Assembly (NCBI GenBank): GCA_028023455.1
Contig: JAQFVV010012490.1
Coordinates: 1,178,001-1,242,000, forward strand
Origin: Epiperipatus broadwayi
Taxonomy: Eukaryota > Onychophora > Udeonychophora > Euonychophora > Peripatidae
Direction of reading: 5' to 3'
DNA length: 64,000 nt
How positions within the stretch are numbered: position 1 is the first letter of the stretch; every line of letters begins with the position of its first letter. A program made the translations under genes and the position numbers. Under the pieces are notes generated by a model that saw nothing but the letters and a program-made list of their open reading frames with translations, was not told where the DNA came from and ran no database searches. This document shows, piece after piece, positions 23,831 to 34,881 of the stretch.

Positions 23831-23927
23831 TTTCCAATGCAATATTTTGAGAATGTAGTTTAAATTGTGTTGATTTGTTTGAAGTTGAAAAGTATCATTT
23901 GTGTTTTTAAAATGTAAATATTATTTT

Positions 23928-24240
23928 TTCACTGAATTAAATATGTAAACATAATCAACTTAATAGACAACTATATATTTTAATCATATATTAATTTTCA
24001 TCTAATCGACTTTCATTCAAAATTGAACCTTGTCAAGATTTTTTAGGGTTAAGGTTCTTCAATAGAGGGAATGCTAGGATGTTATGTAAATCACAGGACA
24101 TATAGAATTAACTTAACATCTTGACAAGGTTCAATTTTGAATGAAAGTCGATTAGATGAAATAAAATACCTGATTAAAATATAGTTGTCTATTAAATTGA
24201 TTATGCTTACATATTCAATTCGGTGAGAAAGTATATAAGA
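23928..24240. mobile_element. Foldback element, about 120 bp arms
   Basis: The left arm (23928-24053) and right arm (24118-24240) share TTCATCTAATCGACTTTCAT, AAAATTGAACCTTGTCAAGA and AATAGACAACTATAT in inverted order around a spacer of about 65 bp. No coding sequence or convincing target duplication is seen. Confidence 0.8.
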
Positions 24241-24349
24241 AAGACAATATAATAGTTTAAAAAGAAATAACCATCAAGTGAAATATTATTTTTTATATTA
24301 TTGTATTTTTTTATTATTGTTGTAAAAGAAATTTTGTTTTGGAACACAG

Positions 24350-24650
24350 GATGAATGAGCGTAACCTTGGATTTAATGACGAAAATGCTGTTAATTATGC
24401 AAGGTTATAAATAAGACTGAACAATTCGGATTTGCTCTCTAACATCTTGAACTTCATTGAAGCAAATCCAAATTCTTTTATATATGAAATTTTTTTATTT
24501 AATAAGTATCTGCTTGATAATTACAAACTAATAGAATATAAAGGTTTGTATTTGTCCAGGAGACCAGTCTCATTTCCTAAATACTTATTAAAAGAAGGAG
24601 AAAGGAAATTTATGGCACTCAAATTCATCTCAATATTTCTCAGCTGATAA
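24350..24650 (+). pseudogene. Unrecognised short coding-like frame
   Basis: Starting at 24351 the plus strand reads MNERNLGFNDENAVNYARL, a stop, then IRLNNSDLLSNILNFIEANP, continuing through a charged segment (KYLLKEGERKFMALKF) to a stop at 24647. Composition is more protein-like than its neighbourhood. I do not recognise the family; it may be a retroelement gag or transposase remnant. It has one in-frame stop near its start. Confidence 0.3.
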
Positions 24651-24659
24651 ATGACTGTT

Positions 24660-25500
24660 ATGTGTAAATAAAATGTTTGAATTATGAAACATTGAAATTA
24701 ATAAATATACTGCTATATATGAGAATTGTTCCTACCATGGATATGATTTTATACTATTGATGAAATATTTTAACATAGGATTTGAAACAATTTGTTTCTA
24801 AATCACATAATTCATAAATGGAGATCGATATCTGCTTATTTATAATGGTATTATAATACAAAATATTTATTAAATAGATGATAAAAAATATATATAATAC
24901 TTTGAGAATGTTGAAATCTGACACAAAAATTTATTTTTAAATAACTATTATAATATATTTTATATCATTTGGATAACAGGCATCATTGAATTATTTAAAG
25001 TTCAGGGAATAGACATTTGAACTATTGTGTTTCTTTAGAATACTTGCTTATAAGGGCTGTTCAAAGTTGATGTGGTATTTATATATTTGTATTATATCCT
25101 CAAAAAGTCGGTCCAGCCTTCTGTATAAATATTACTTCTCTTACCCCATCATCTTATATAGTTAATGAAATATTTTTAAAATAAAAATAAACATTATATG
25201 AATGAACTTAGGTTTACTTCTATTAAAGGCAAGACATAAAAGAGCGAGTTTAAACCATTCAGTTCTATTTATAATCTTTTTGATTGATGTCAAAAAACTA
25301 TGCTAACTCTCTTCATTGACTCTTCTGTCAATTTTATCCAGCATTCCACAAATAAAAACTTATTACACAATAATAATAACAAGATAAAAAATATTTCATA
25401 ATTATTATATAATAAACATTTACAAATCCATTTACTTCTGTTTCTAATCATGACTCAATCCTTTTTTCTTTTCAAAAATATACAGTACATATAGCCATAT
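24660..25500. other. AT-rich stretch
   Basis: Nothing recognised. Confidence 0.5.
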
Positions 25501-26555
25501 AATTCTATAATTAAAACCATTTCTTTTCTTTTCAAAAACTTTATTTGATGTATATATATATATCCACTTATTTCCAACGTTTCGACTACTTTTACTCTAT
25601 AGTCATTTTCAAGGATCTAGAAAAAATATTACATTATAAACAAACTTCACATAATAAAACCAAAAAACAAAAATAATCAAAAACAATATAAAACATATAA
25701 ACCCCATAAAATTTAAAAATAAATAAAATACATTAAAATCAATTAAATTAAAAACACAAAACATACACCACACTTACTTGACTCCCTTCTCAAAAAACTT
25801 TCCCTTTTTACATTTTCTTTTATCCAAAAAACCAATTGTTACAATAAAAAACTTATTTCCTTTTTCTTTCTTATATACTTCAAAAATAAATTTATTTCCA
25901 AAAATAATTCTTTATTCATGTCTTATCCAATTCTATTTAAAACAGGTTTATATCTTTTTATATATAAACTCTCTTTTACCATTCTTTCTTTATACAATCT
26001 AACCCCCTCCAACATTTTAATCTTAAAATCTGTATGTCCAACTTCCTTACTATGTATATTTACATTAGAATTCCTATCTCTCAAATGCTGTTTCAATCTT
26101 GTCTCTAATTTGTTCTTTTAAATAGAATTGGATAAGACATCAATAAAGAATTATTTTTGGAAATAAATTCATTTTTGAAGTATATAAGAAAGAAAAAGGA
26201 AATAAGTTTTTTATTGTAACAATTAGTTTTTTGGATAAAAGAAAATGTAAAAAGGGAAAGTTTTTTGAGAAGGAAGTCAAGTAAGTGTGGTGTATGTTTT
26301 GTGTTTTTAATTTAATTGATTTTAATGTATTTTATTTATTTTTAAATTTTATGGGGTTTATATGTTTTATATTGTTTTTGATTATTTTTGTTTTTTTGTT
26401 TTATTATGTGAAGTTTGTTTATAATGTAATGTTTTTTCTAGGTCCTTGAAAATGACTATAGAGTAAAGAGAGTTGAAACGTTGGAAATAAGTGGATATAT
26501 ATATACATCAAATAAAGTTTTTGAAAAGAAAAGAAGTGGTTTTAATTATAGAATA
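25501..26555. mobile_element. PLE (family B) 3' end as a 1.05 kb palindrome
   Basis: Inverted arms at 25501-25943 and 26117-26555 flank a unique spacer. On the minus strand the spacer encodes the C-terminus of a PLE GIY-YIG protein: RLKQHLRDRNSNVNIHSKEV, GHTDFKIKMLEG, KESLYIKRYKPVLNRIG and stop. The left arm is the following 3' UTR and terminal region with the hairpin GTCGAAACG-like motif (AACGTTTCGACTAC on plus, 25574-25587). The right arm is its inverted copy (GTTGAAACGTTGGAAAT, 26471-26487). The head-to-head, 5'-truncated layout is usual for PLEs. Confidence 0.8.
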
Positions 26556-26896
26556 AACATTTACATTTTAAAAATACAAATAATATTCTTTCACTCCAAC
26601 ATAAACCAAACAATTTAGACTATACTCTTCCAATTTATATATATTATACAAATAAAATAACAAACATACTAAAGACATTAAATATTCATGTGCATTATTT
26701 GTAATTTACCATCTGTGAAACTAATAAACAAAATACATACAATAATAAAAATAATTTTATCAGAACTACAAACTTGATTAATCACATATGCATTTTAAAA
26801 ATGAATTCATACATTTTATGTTACAATTAATAATAAATATTTCTTGCTACAATATTGTTGTCATAACAACATATTTCAATGCACCCATGTTAATAT

Positions 26897-27056
26897 TGTA
26901 ACAGTAACTGTGCAGAGCAAGTAATTGATGATGAAGATAATCAAAAATAAGAAAAAAATATAGTTCTAGAGTAATCTGTTAAATAAATAATCAACAATTA
27001 TATAGCTGTAAAATTGAAGAGTAGTAGTTGGGGTTTTATATATAAAAATCATCACA
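26897..27056 (-). repeat. Short LTR-like repeat, 3' copy
   Basis: This is a direct repeat of 32824-32986 (shared TAGAGTAATCTGTTAAATAA, AATAATCAACAATTA, GTTTTATATATAAAAATCAT). On the minus strand it begins TGTGATGAT and ends GTTACA, so it follows the TG...CA rule. Confidence 0.6.
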
Positions 27057-27825
27057 ATACAGGTATTAACAACCATTTGCTTCTACAATTGCACATTCCG
27101 AACTTTACACACTGGGGAGCATGTTCTCAGAGTTATGGGGAGTTTTCTTTCTGCAAGTCTTCTGTGTGGCATTAATACTGCATAATTAGTTTGTGTTATA
27201 CAAAATAAAAGGTATTATGACAGTATGCGAATTAAATATTATTAACTCATGCATTTTTAGAAAATAAAAAAAACATTATATCCAATAATTGCTTTAGTAT
27301 GTGCATAAAAATAATAATCAGACAAATTAATAAATAAGAAAATAAATTATTAAATAAATAAATAAATCAATAGAGTATTATTTGTAAATTCCCTCTTGAA
27401 TACTTCTCAAATTGGATATCACAACAAAAGTTCAAATCTTTTATATCTCTAACAGTTCATTATAACTTCTCACATATATAAACATTAAAAGCATTGAGCT
27501 AAAATAGTCAATAAATAATCAAAATTATCCCAAATTCACAACTCAACCAGACTAGCCAAAAAAATAAACTCCAAAACACTACCAATAAAAAATTCATTGC
27601 TACAAGCAGACTTCTCAAGAGTCAAAAAAAACAACTATAAAATAACATACCCTTAATATTAAAAAAACTTTTAAATAAGTTAATTGCTTCAGAATCATAA
27701 GTTTTTAATAATAAAGATTCTTTAATTCTGCTTTTTATTTCTTTTCTCTCAAAGAAGACAACTTTAGCTTCATCAAAATTAATAATGTGGCCTTTTTTTT
27801 CATGGATATATAAAGTATAACTAAT

Positions 27826-29058
27826 GCACATGCGCTTTAAAGAGATTATATAAATGAATACTCAATTTTCCAGACACGAGATATAGTATTTTAGAAAGAA
27901 TGGAATGAATCCACCCATTCTTTCAGACCCAAACGTTTATGTAGGGGCAAATCTTAAGTGTGTGGAAATAAGAGTGTGAGATGTTACACGATCACTTTAA
28001 ATTACATTTATTAAGTTTGAACAAATGACACTTTGCGAAATCTTTACAATTTACGAAACGTCATTCTTTAGTTGAAATTAAACATATACAATGAGATATT
28101 ACTTTATATAGCGCGAATGTTTATTTATGTAATAGTATTAGCGATTAAGCCAATGCATATGCGCTTTAAAGAGATTATATAAATGAATACTCAATTTTCC
28201 AGACACGAGATATAGTATTTTAGAAAGAATGGAATGAATCCACCCATTCTTTCAGATCCAAACGTTTATGTATGGGCAAATCTTAAGTGTCTGGAAAATT
28301 GAGTATTCATTTATATAATCTCTTTAAAGCGCATGTGCATTGGCTTAATCACTAATACTATTACATAAATAAACATTCACACTATATAAAGTAATATCTC
28401 ATTGTATATGTTTAATTTCAACTAAAGAATGACGTTTTGTAAATTGTAAAGATTTCGCAAAGTGTCATTTGTTCAAACTTAATAAATGTAATTCAAAGTG
28501 ATTGTGTAACATCTCACACTCTTATTTCCACACACTTAAGATTTGCCCATACATAAACGTTTGGGTCTGAAAGAATGGGTGGATTCATTCCATTCTTTCT
28601 AAAATACTATATCTCGTGTCTGGAAAATTGAGTATTCATTTATGTAATCTCTTTAAAGCGCATGTGCATTGGCTTAATCGCTAATACTATTACATAAATA
28701 AACATTCGCACTATATAAAGTAATATCTCATTGTATATGTTTAATTTCAACTAAAGAATGACGTTTCGTAAATTGTAAAGATTTCGCTAAGTGTCATTTG
28801 TTCAAACTTAATAAATGTAATTTAAAGTGATCGTGTAACATCTCACACTCTTATTTCCACACACTTAAGATTTGCCCATACATAAATGTTTGGGTCTGAA
28901 AGAATGGGTGGATTCATTCCATTCTTTCTAAAATACTATATCTCATATCTGGAAAATTGAGTATTCATTTATATAATCTCTTTAAAGTGCATGTGCATTG
29001 GCTTAATCGCTAATACTATTACATAAATAAACATTCGCGCTATATAAAATAATATCTC
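27826..29058. repeat. Head-to-head satellite array (329 bp unit) with 14 bp TSD
   Basis: A perfect 14 bp duplication, AAAGTATAACTAAT, lies at 27812-27825 and 29059-29072. Between them are about 1.4 units in one orientation (27826-28290) and about 2.3 units in the other (28291-29058). The unit length of 329-330 bp is set by GCGCTTTAAAGAG at 27832 and 28161, and by GCATGTGCATTGGCTTAAT at 28331, 28660 and 28989. Removing the insert restores the PLE reading frame around SYTLYIHE. No coding sequence or ribozyme core is seen in the unit. Confidence 0.9.
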
Positions 29059-29379
29059 AAAGTATAACTAATATATTTATTTCTAACCCTACTTTTATGT
29101 ACTTTTCTTTCATTTAAACTCAAACTACTCTGACCTATATATACCTTCTTACAAACAAGGGATAATATACACTACTCCAGGAATAGTCTTTCTATCAAAA
29201 ATTTCCTTTGAATTATTTAATAAATTATTCAAAGTAATGCCGCTTTTCCAAACAATTTTCCTATTTCCAAACAAATTACTATTTTTATAAGACAATTTAA
29301 ATGGCAAAGAAATAAAATCACATTTTTCATTATCCTTTACTCCATTACAAATATACACTATTTGCTATGTCCAGCAATG

Positions 29380-30096
29380 ACCAAGTTACAGCACAGCTGG
29401 ATTGCAAATTAAAAGAAGTGACATTAATATAATCACAGGTGGCATGGCAATTTAAATTATAGATACTCCATAATATTTATATAGTTATTTAGCAACATTC
29501 TTCACTCTTCCACGTATGAAGTTTTATATATATATTTACAATGGCTTGAAGACAGTTAATTTATGTGGGTCCTGCAACTTGGTACTGCGGTCCCAAAATA
29601 TTAATTTAAGTATGAAGAATAGTTTTCGGAGAGGCCAGATTGGCAAGGTTGACAGTAAATGCCAGAGGAAGAAACACTTCTGTTCTTCAAGGGTTTCAAC
29701 TAGCTAATAATTTTCTCTTCCCTTTCTGATGAAGATCACAGATCTCAGTTCCCATTTTAATAATCTAATTGGTTGGAATCCAACGGTACCACATGATAGT
29801 ACCCATGTTGTTACATCCCGACCTGCATTTTTGTTTAATTAATATATAATACAAGTTCTAATATAGGGCTATTTGATATTTAATCAGAGTTTCTGATCTT
29901 TAAATTAATTTTGCCTAATTAGTTCATAGCATTTTTATATGTCCATTGCGTTTATACATGCACATGTTTAATTTAATAAACTTAAACATTTCCAGTCTTT
30001 TCCTGTTTCAATAAAAATATGCGTTTGATCAGATTTTCTAATACATGCATATTTAGCACTATTAAATAAAATACTTTTAACAAATTTATCAGAGTA
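29380..30096. other. Unassigned interior of the PLE region
   Basis: The expected PLE reverse transcriptase is absent. The sequence around 29520-29830 is slightly GC-richer and unrecognised (GGTTGGAATCCAACGGTACC near 29771). Confidence 0.35.
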
Positions 30097-30211
30097 GACT
30101 TGAGAAGTCTGCTTGTGGCAGTGAAACCATTGGTAGTGTTTTAGAGTTTATTTTCTTGGCTAGTCTGGTTGAGTTGTGAATTTGGGATGATTTTGATTAC
30201 TTCTCACATAT

Positions 30212-31700
30212 GTATATAAAAAGAAATTATTTATTTCAATGCAAATCTTTTATTGGAGAAGTTTCCTTCATATTATTTTCAGTGAATTATATCATAGTTC
30301 ACTCCGTAAATAATTCAAATTTAAAGATTTTATTATTCTCGTTCATTCATGAATAAAATATAATGTATTATTTGACAATCTCAAATCTCAGTTTTCAATC
30401 TATATTTATGCCTTTTTATTTATTTGTCTTGAATATCCAAAAACAATATAAAATATTAAAGCTTCTCTCTTTTAAATTATCTTATTTTGTCTTGAAAATC
30501 TCTCTTCTTCCTTTGAATATCTTCCCTCTTTTAATTATTATCATATAAACATTGAATATAGTAACAGTAGTGTTAGTATCTTATTTTACTTGAACAAAAC
30601 TTTTTTTGGCAATTTATCTGCAAGATTCTGTTTCTTTCCCTCTTTAGCAGCTTCTAATACTTGAGAAGGAAAACATTGGATAATGTACTAAAGATAAAAG
30701 CTGATGTGCTACTTGCTTTGCTCTAGTGTTCCATATTAAAAGAATATCTGAATATAATGAGTATTTTCGTAACTTTTAATAAATCAAAGTAATTTTAAAA
30801 AAATGATATTTATTGTATAATTTTTAACTTGATAGTTAATTCTTTTCCTCTTTTACTTCTTCAAGCAAGAGTGAGAGGGAGTCACTTATCTCTTTTGCAT
30901 AATATTGATTTCATTTACATATGAAACCTTTTTGCTTTATTTATAGATTTTTGAGATTATCACCTCTATGAAAATTAGTTAAATGAATATATTAGTGTGT
31001 ATTTAATGAATAAATAAAATCTTTATTCATATAATTATTTTTCTGTGTGAATATTTCATTCCTCATTTATTTCCATTTTGTATGTATATATGTGCATAAG
31101 TAAGCACACATATTATTTTACAAAATATACTCACAATGTAACTTTGGCATCACTATGACAATAGCTACATATCCCCTCTTTAAAAGGAGACAATGGGACT
31201 GTGAAACATTCCATTCATCATCTTAATAACAATACTCAATTAATTTAAGTTGCAATTATTTTCTTGACATTTTTGCCAAATAAAATTTTAAAATTAGAGA
31301 CATTCTTGCTTTCTTTCACAAGCTGGTAATTTCTAATATTAATTATATAATATTTTTTAAGTGCCACTTCCAGGGATTAAAGTCATTTTTAGAATGGACA
31401 TATTAAGGTTTGACATTTTATTTATTTTTACAAAACCATTGCACTTTCCTTTATTCATGATCATTATTCTTTTCAAATAGATCTAGGGTTTTACAGGGAA
31501 TAAGCCTATCTTTATTTTTGTAAACTTAAATTTTACCACTCTCCATATATTTATTGTTGAAGATATCTTAATGTCTTAATCCATATACTATTTTCTTCAA
31601 CCTGGATTGGAAGTTTTATTTTCATATTGCTCTTCTTTCAAATTTTAGTTTTCTTTGGTTCACTAACTGCAGAATTTAACAATCTGACTATAGCAATTCA
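30212..31700. other. AT-rich interior of the candidate LTR element
   Basis: No clear frame or repeat recognised. Confidence 0.4.
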
Positions 31701-32760
31701 CTGATTTGAAGTCAAGACTAGTTTTAATAATTTTTACTCATTTTGCATGCCTCTTATTATTTAGTCTTTTTCTTTTGTAAGCTTTATAATGCTGAACAAT
31801 TTTATTTTTAACTTTCTTCAAATGCTTTTCCTTATCAATATTCAGGAAATCGATTTCATTTTTTTGTCTAGAGATAAAAACCTCAAAATGTTTGTCAAAC
31901 AGCGAACTATAGCACTTTTTCACATCTATCATTATTTTATAGATTCCTGAATTAAGACATTGTCTTCACTAGAATCTTTACAAAAGTGAACCATATTTAA
32001 ACTTGATCAGTGATATCTTCTATTATCACACTTGATTGTATATATAAGGTTTCTGTTATAGATGTTTTTTCTTCTTTAACATTTTCAACATCCATGATGA
32101 CTTCTTTAGTTCATTTACCAGGGGTGCATCATTTTGCATAACTTCTATAAACTCCAAACTTTTCTGTACTTATTTATTCACTTTCTTATGTCCTCCATCA
32201 GGGTGACTATATTATTTTCTACACCTTGAAAATGTTATTTCCTTTTTTAAAGCTATTCTGCACAATCTTCTTTTTTAAAGCTATTCTGCACAATCCTGTT
32301 ACATTTTTTCCCTAAAATTCTTCGTCATGGCTTTTTCTCATTTCTCCTTGTTTTTTTCTCATTTTGTCATTCATTGCTGCTAGGAACATTTCCAACATGA
32401 ATGTGATTGCTGCTGACTTTTGCTGTTCTGGCATTGTCACAGTCGACCCTTCCTCTTCAATCACTGACTTATCTTCATTGGTTATATTTCTACTGTATTA
32501 GGTAAATCCATAATTATTTATTGTTCACTATTTTTCCTCTTCAGATATGTTAACATATAGTATCTTTATACAGATATTTAACAATTCTCACTTTTTTATT
32601 ATTTTTTCTATTATTTTATGAATTAATAGCAACATCATTTTCTACCCCCATACAACATTATCCAGATTTTCCCTCATTCAACTTTAATACTGCCATTTAA
32701 CTTCTGATTTGTCAACAAAAAATTTTTTTATTTGTACATATATATGTACCACATATATTC
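31700..32760 (-). pseudogene. gag-like frame of a degenerate LTR element
   Basis: On the minus strand near 32435 a frame reads MPEQQKSAAITFMLEMFLAA and NDKMRKKQGEMRKSHDEEF, then breaks. Lys/Glu-rich text continues in pieces to DVKKCYSSLFDKHFEVFISR (31926-31867). The pattern (methionine-rich start, then a charged coiled coil) resembles the gag-like frame at 18664. A 25 bp duplication (TTAAAGCTATTCTGCACAAT) sits at about 32257-32305. It lies just downstream of the putative primer site at 32811. Confidence 0.45.
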
Positions 32761-32795
32761 ATCTTCCAATCTTCTTTATCAGAATAGTATCTTTA

Positions 32796-32986
32796 GGATC
32801 TATATGTTGTTGGCACCAATTTTTGTAATAGTAACTATACACAGAGCAGCCAACTGGTAAGGTGGATAATAAAAAATGAGAAGCAAATGATAGTTTTAGA
32901 GTAATCTGTTAAATAAATAATCAACAATTACACAGTGGTAAAATTGAAAAGTAGTATTTGGGGGTTTATATATAAAAATCATCACA
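32796..32986 (-). repeat. Short LTR-like repeat, 5' copy, with primer-binding site
   Basis: 32824-32986 repeats 26897-27056. Immediately inside it on the minus strand lies TGGTGCCAACAACATA (32803-32818), starting with the TGG expected of a primer-binding site. The pair would bound a minus-strand LTR element of about 6.1 kb into which the PLE and satellite inserted. No 5 bp target duplication could be matched at the outer edges, so this is tentative. Confidence 0.5.
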
Positions 32987-32989
32987 TAG

Positions 32990-33810
32990 AACAAATATTT
33001 ATGAGAAATGGTTATCCATTATCTGTTCTTAAGAAAACCTTAAATAGACAACAAAAAGAACCATAAAAAAACAAAACAATTGTTAGTGTACCCATACATT
33101 CCAAAAATAGCTGACAAATACAGCTTTCCAGAGCCATACCACACTACGAAGAATTCTAACATCTACAAAGCCTAAACTTAAAATGCTGACAAGAAAAAAC
33201 TGCTTCTATGAAATACCATGTGAATGTGGAAGAACATATATTGGTGAGATCAATCATCACATTGAAAAGCACTTGCAAGAACACAAACTGATGATTAGAA
33301 GAGAGAAAAAAGATGTGTCTAATGTAACAGACCATGTACGTGCCAATGAACATATGTTCCATTGGGAAAATATTAAAATATTGGATAGAGAAGAAAATGT
33401 ACAAAGAAGAAAATTTAAAGAAGCTGCTAACATGACAATGGCAAATAATCCCATAAGCCAACCTAATGTGATTATATATAATGTATGGAAACCATTAATC
33501 AACTTTGCTCTTAGGAAAAAGTGAAGAAATCAAGAGGAACCTCATAGATAAGTATATGAAATTTCTACTGACTGTTGCCTTTGGCAGGATGGTTCAGCTT
33601 AGAGTGTAATCTTAAAATTCAATACTCAAGAATCTAAGGGTCCAGGTTTGAATCCCACACAAGTACTGACACTGATCAGGCCAGAAACACCTGAAGAAGG
33701 AAGAAGAATAATACCACTTGAAATGTTGTGCATATACTAACCTGTTTTATGTGCTATTATTAACATTTGAATGTATTTGGAATATTTAAATAAAGTTAAA
33801 TTTTTCTAAA
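32990..33810 (+). mobile_element. PLE (family C) C-terminal fragment
   Basis: Upstream pieces (FMRNGYPLSVLKKTLNRQQK) are followed, after stops, by 33183-33524. That frame reads CFYEIPCECGRTYIGEINHH, KHLQEHKLMIRREKKD, RANEHMFHWENIKILDREEN and RRKFKEAANM, a GIY-YIG endonuclease with PCECGRTYIGE as the GIY-YIG strand region. The catalytic Arg-containing helix is replaced by IEKHLQEH, so activity is doubtful. A tRNA-like insertion (33585-33675) precedes the 3' end hairpin text CCTGAAGAAGG...TTGAAATG. The reverse transcriptase is missing. Confidence 0.8.
33585..33675 (+). repeat. tRNA-derived SINE head in PLE 3' region
   Basis: GGATGGTTCAGCTTAGAGTG resembles an A box, and AGGTTTGAATCCCAC (33649-33663) is a B box about 50 bp later. 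It is probably a degraded tRNA-derived SINE. Confidence 0.5.
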
Positions 33811-33949
33811 GACATTCAATACTCATATTAAATGATGGAAATAGTTCAATATAAAAATATAATTCAATATTTTATACCTATTATGAATCTTTACCTCTAC
33901 ATTGTATTTATTTATCATAAAAAATTTTATAATATTGAATTTCAAAAAT

Positions 33950-34040
33950 CTTCCACATTTCACTTTTCAGCAAAAAAACTTTTAATATTGATTACAGTTT
34001 CGACTGTACCATGCAGTCTTCATCAGATCTACAAAAAATT
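33950..34040 (-). ncRNA. Hammerhead-like terminal hairpin of a PLE
   Basis: On the minus strand: GAU, CUGAUGA, stem GACUG-CAUGGUA-CAGUC, GAAA, then CUGUA and AUC. The order of core boxes is that of a type I hammerhead. Stem III is almost absent and an extra A follows CUGAUGA, so this may be only the usual PLE terminal hairpin. Downstream text (TATTAAAAGTTTTTTTGCTG) looks like a PLE end. Confidence 0.4.
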
Positions 34041-34229
34041 TTAATTGTAACTTATATAAAATTCAGATTATTTAGCATAATAAGTAAGAAGATTTAAATT
34101 TCAAACATTAATATTTTCCTATGATTTACTGTAAATTTAGATAAGTGACATTAATAATATATATATACTACATACATTTCTTAAAACTTAATTATTGCTC
34201 TGATGTGAATAACTCTTCTATATAATTAA

Positions 34230-34380
34230 AGGAAGGCCTTGTGAAGTTTAATAAAGTGATATAGTATCAGACTCTGGAGTGTAAGGTCCTCAGATTTATT
34301 CAAATTCTGGCATTACTGGTGTTCACATTTCTTATGAGTTCTTAAGTAATAAAGCAATTCAATTATTTATTTAAGGGAAG
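34230..34380 (+). repeat. SINE-like repeat with shared tail
   Basis: TTATTCAAATTCTGGC is a B-box-like match, and the tail (ATGAGTTCTTAAGTAATAAA then TTATTTATTT) is shared with 12335-12395 and 51446-51490. Confidence 0.5.
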
Positions 34381-34496
34381 ATGAGATTATTTGATTGATT
34401 TTGTATTTATATAGAAATAAATAGTACATTAATGCATATTGTGAACAAAGTTTTGCTAAAAAATTTAAAATTTAAAGTTCTGTTGCTGTATGTATA

Positions 34497-34881
34497 GTAT
34501 TTGTGAGATAAATTACAGAAACAGTGCTTTGTAAAATACATATACATATATAAAATGTTTCTTAATTTAAGTATAACATGAATATTTAACATTTAATTGA
34601 GATGGAAAAGAAAATGCATGCCACTCTCCTTTTATTATATTAGAAAAGCGGAAGACTATCATTATGATATAAGTATTAAAGATAAATATATCCACCACTC
34701 TTTTTTGAAGAAATGAAGAAGAAAATATGAATTATTCCTCATTCTTTTAAATATGTTATCATTTTCATACTTTTATTATCACCTTAAATTTTTTTCTAGT
34801 TTTACATATTTTAATCAAATAATTTATATGTATAAATGTCAAATAAAAGAAAAATTGTAACTTTATATCAAAGCTAATATA
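34497..34881 (+). repeat. Duplicated segment, left part (PLE-occupied copy)
   Basis: This is colinear with 43924-44299 (shared ATACATATACATATATAAAA, TGAATATTTAACATTTAATT, CACTCTTTTTTGAAGA, ATATCAAAGCTAATAT). The similarity resumes after the PLE at 39232-39345. Confidence 0.85.

Larger units (their letters stand above)
27465..30211 (-). mobile_element. PLE (family A) insertion with 13 bp TSD
   Basis: ACTTCTCACATAT occurs at 27465-27477 and 30199-30211, flanking the element at 27478-30198. Its outer parts form an inverted repeat (GACTAGCC near 27550 against GGCTAGTC near 30157). The minus strand carries the PLE linker and GIY-YIG region: CDFISLPFKLSYKNSN, FGNRKIVWKSGITLNNLL and PGVVYIIPCL (29358-29149), then KKVYIGQSSLSLNERKVHKS. 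After a satellite insertion it resumes with SYTLYIHEKKGHIINFDEAK and RIKESLLLKTYDSEAINLFK (27831-27630). The reverse transcriptase domain is missing, so the copy is defective. Confidence 0.85.

Noticed and set aside
33156-33502. Minus-strand frames over the PLE GIY-YIG region
   Set aside because: They are antisense shadows of the plus-strand GIY-YIG frame.
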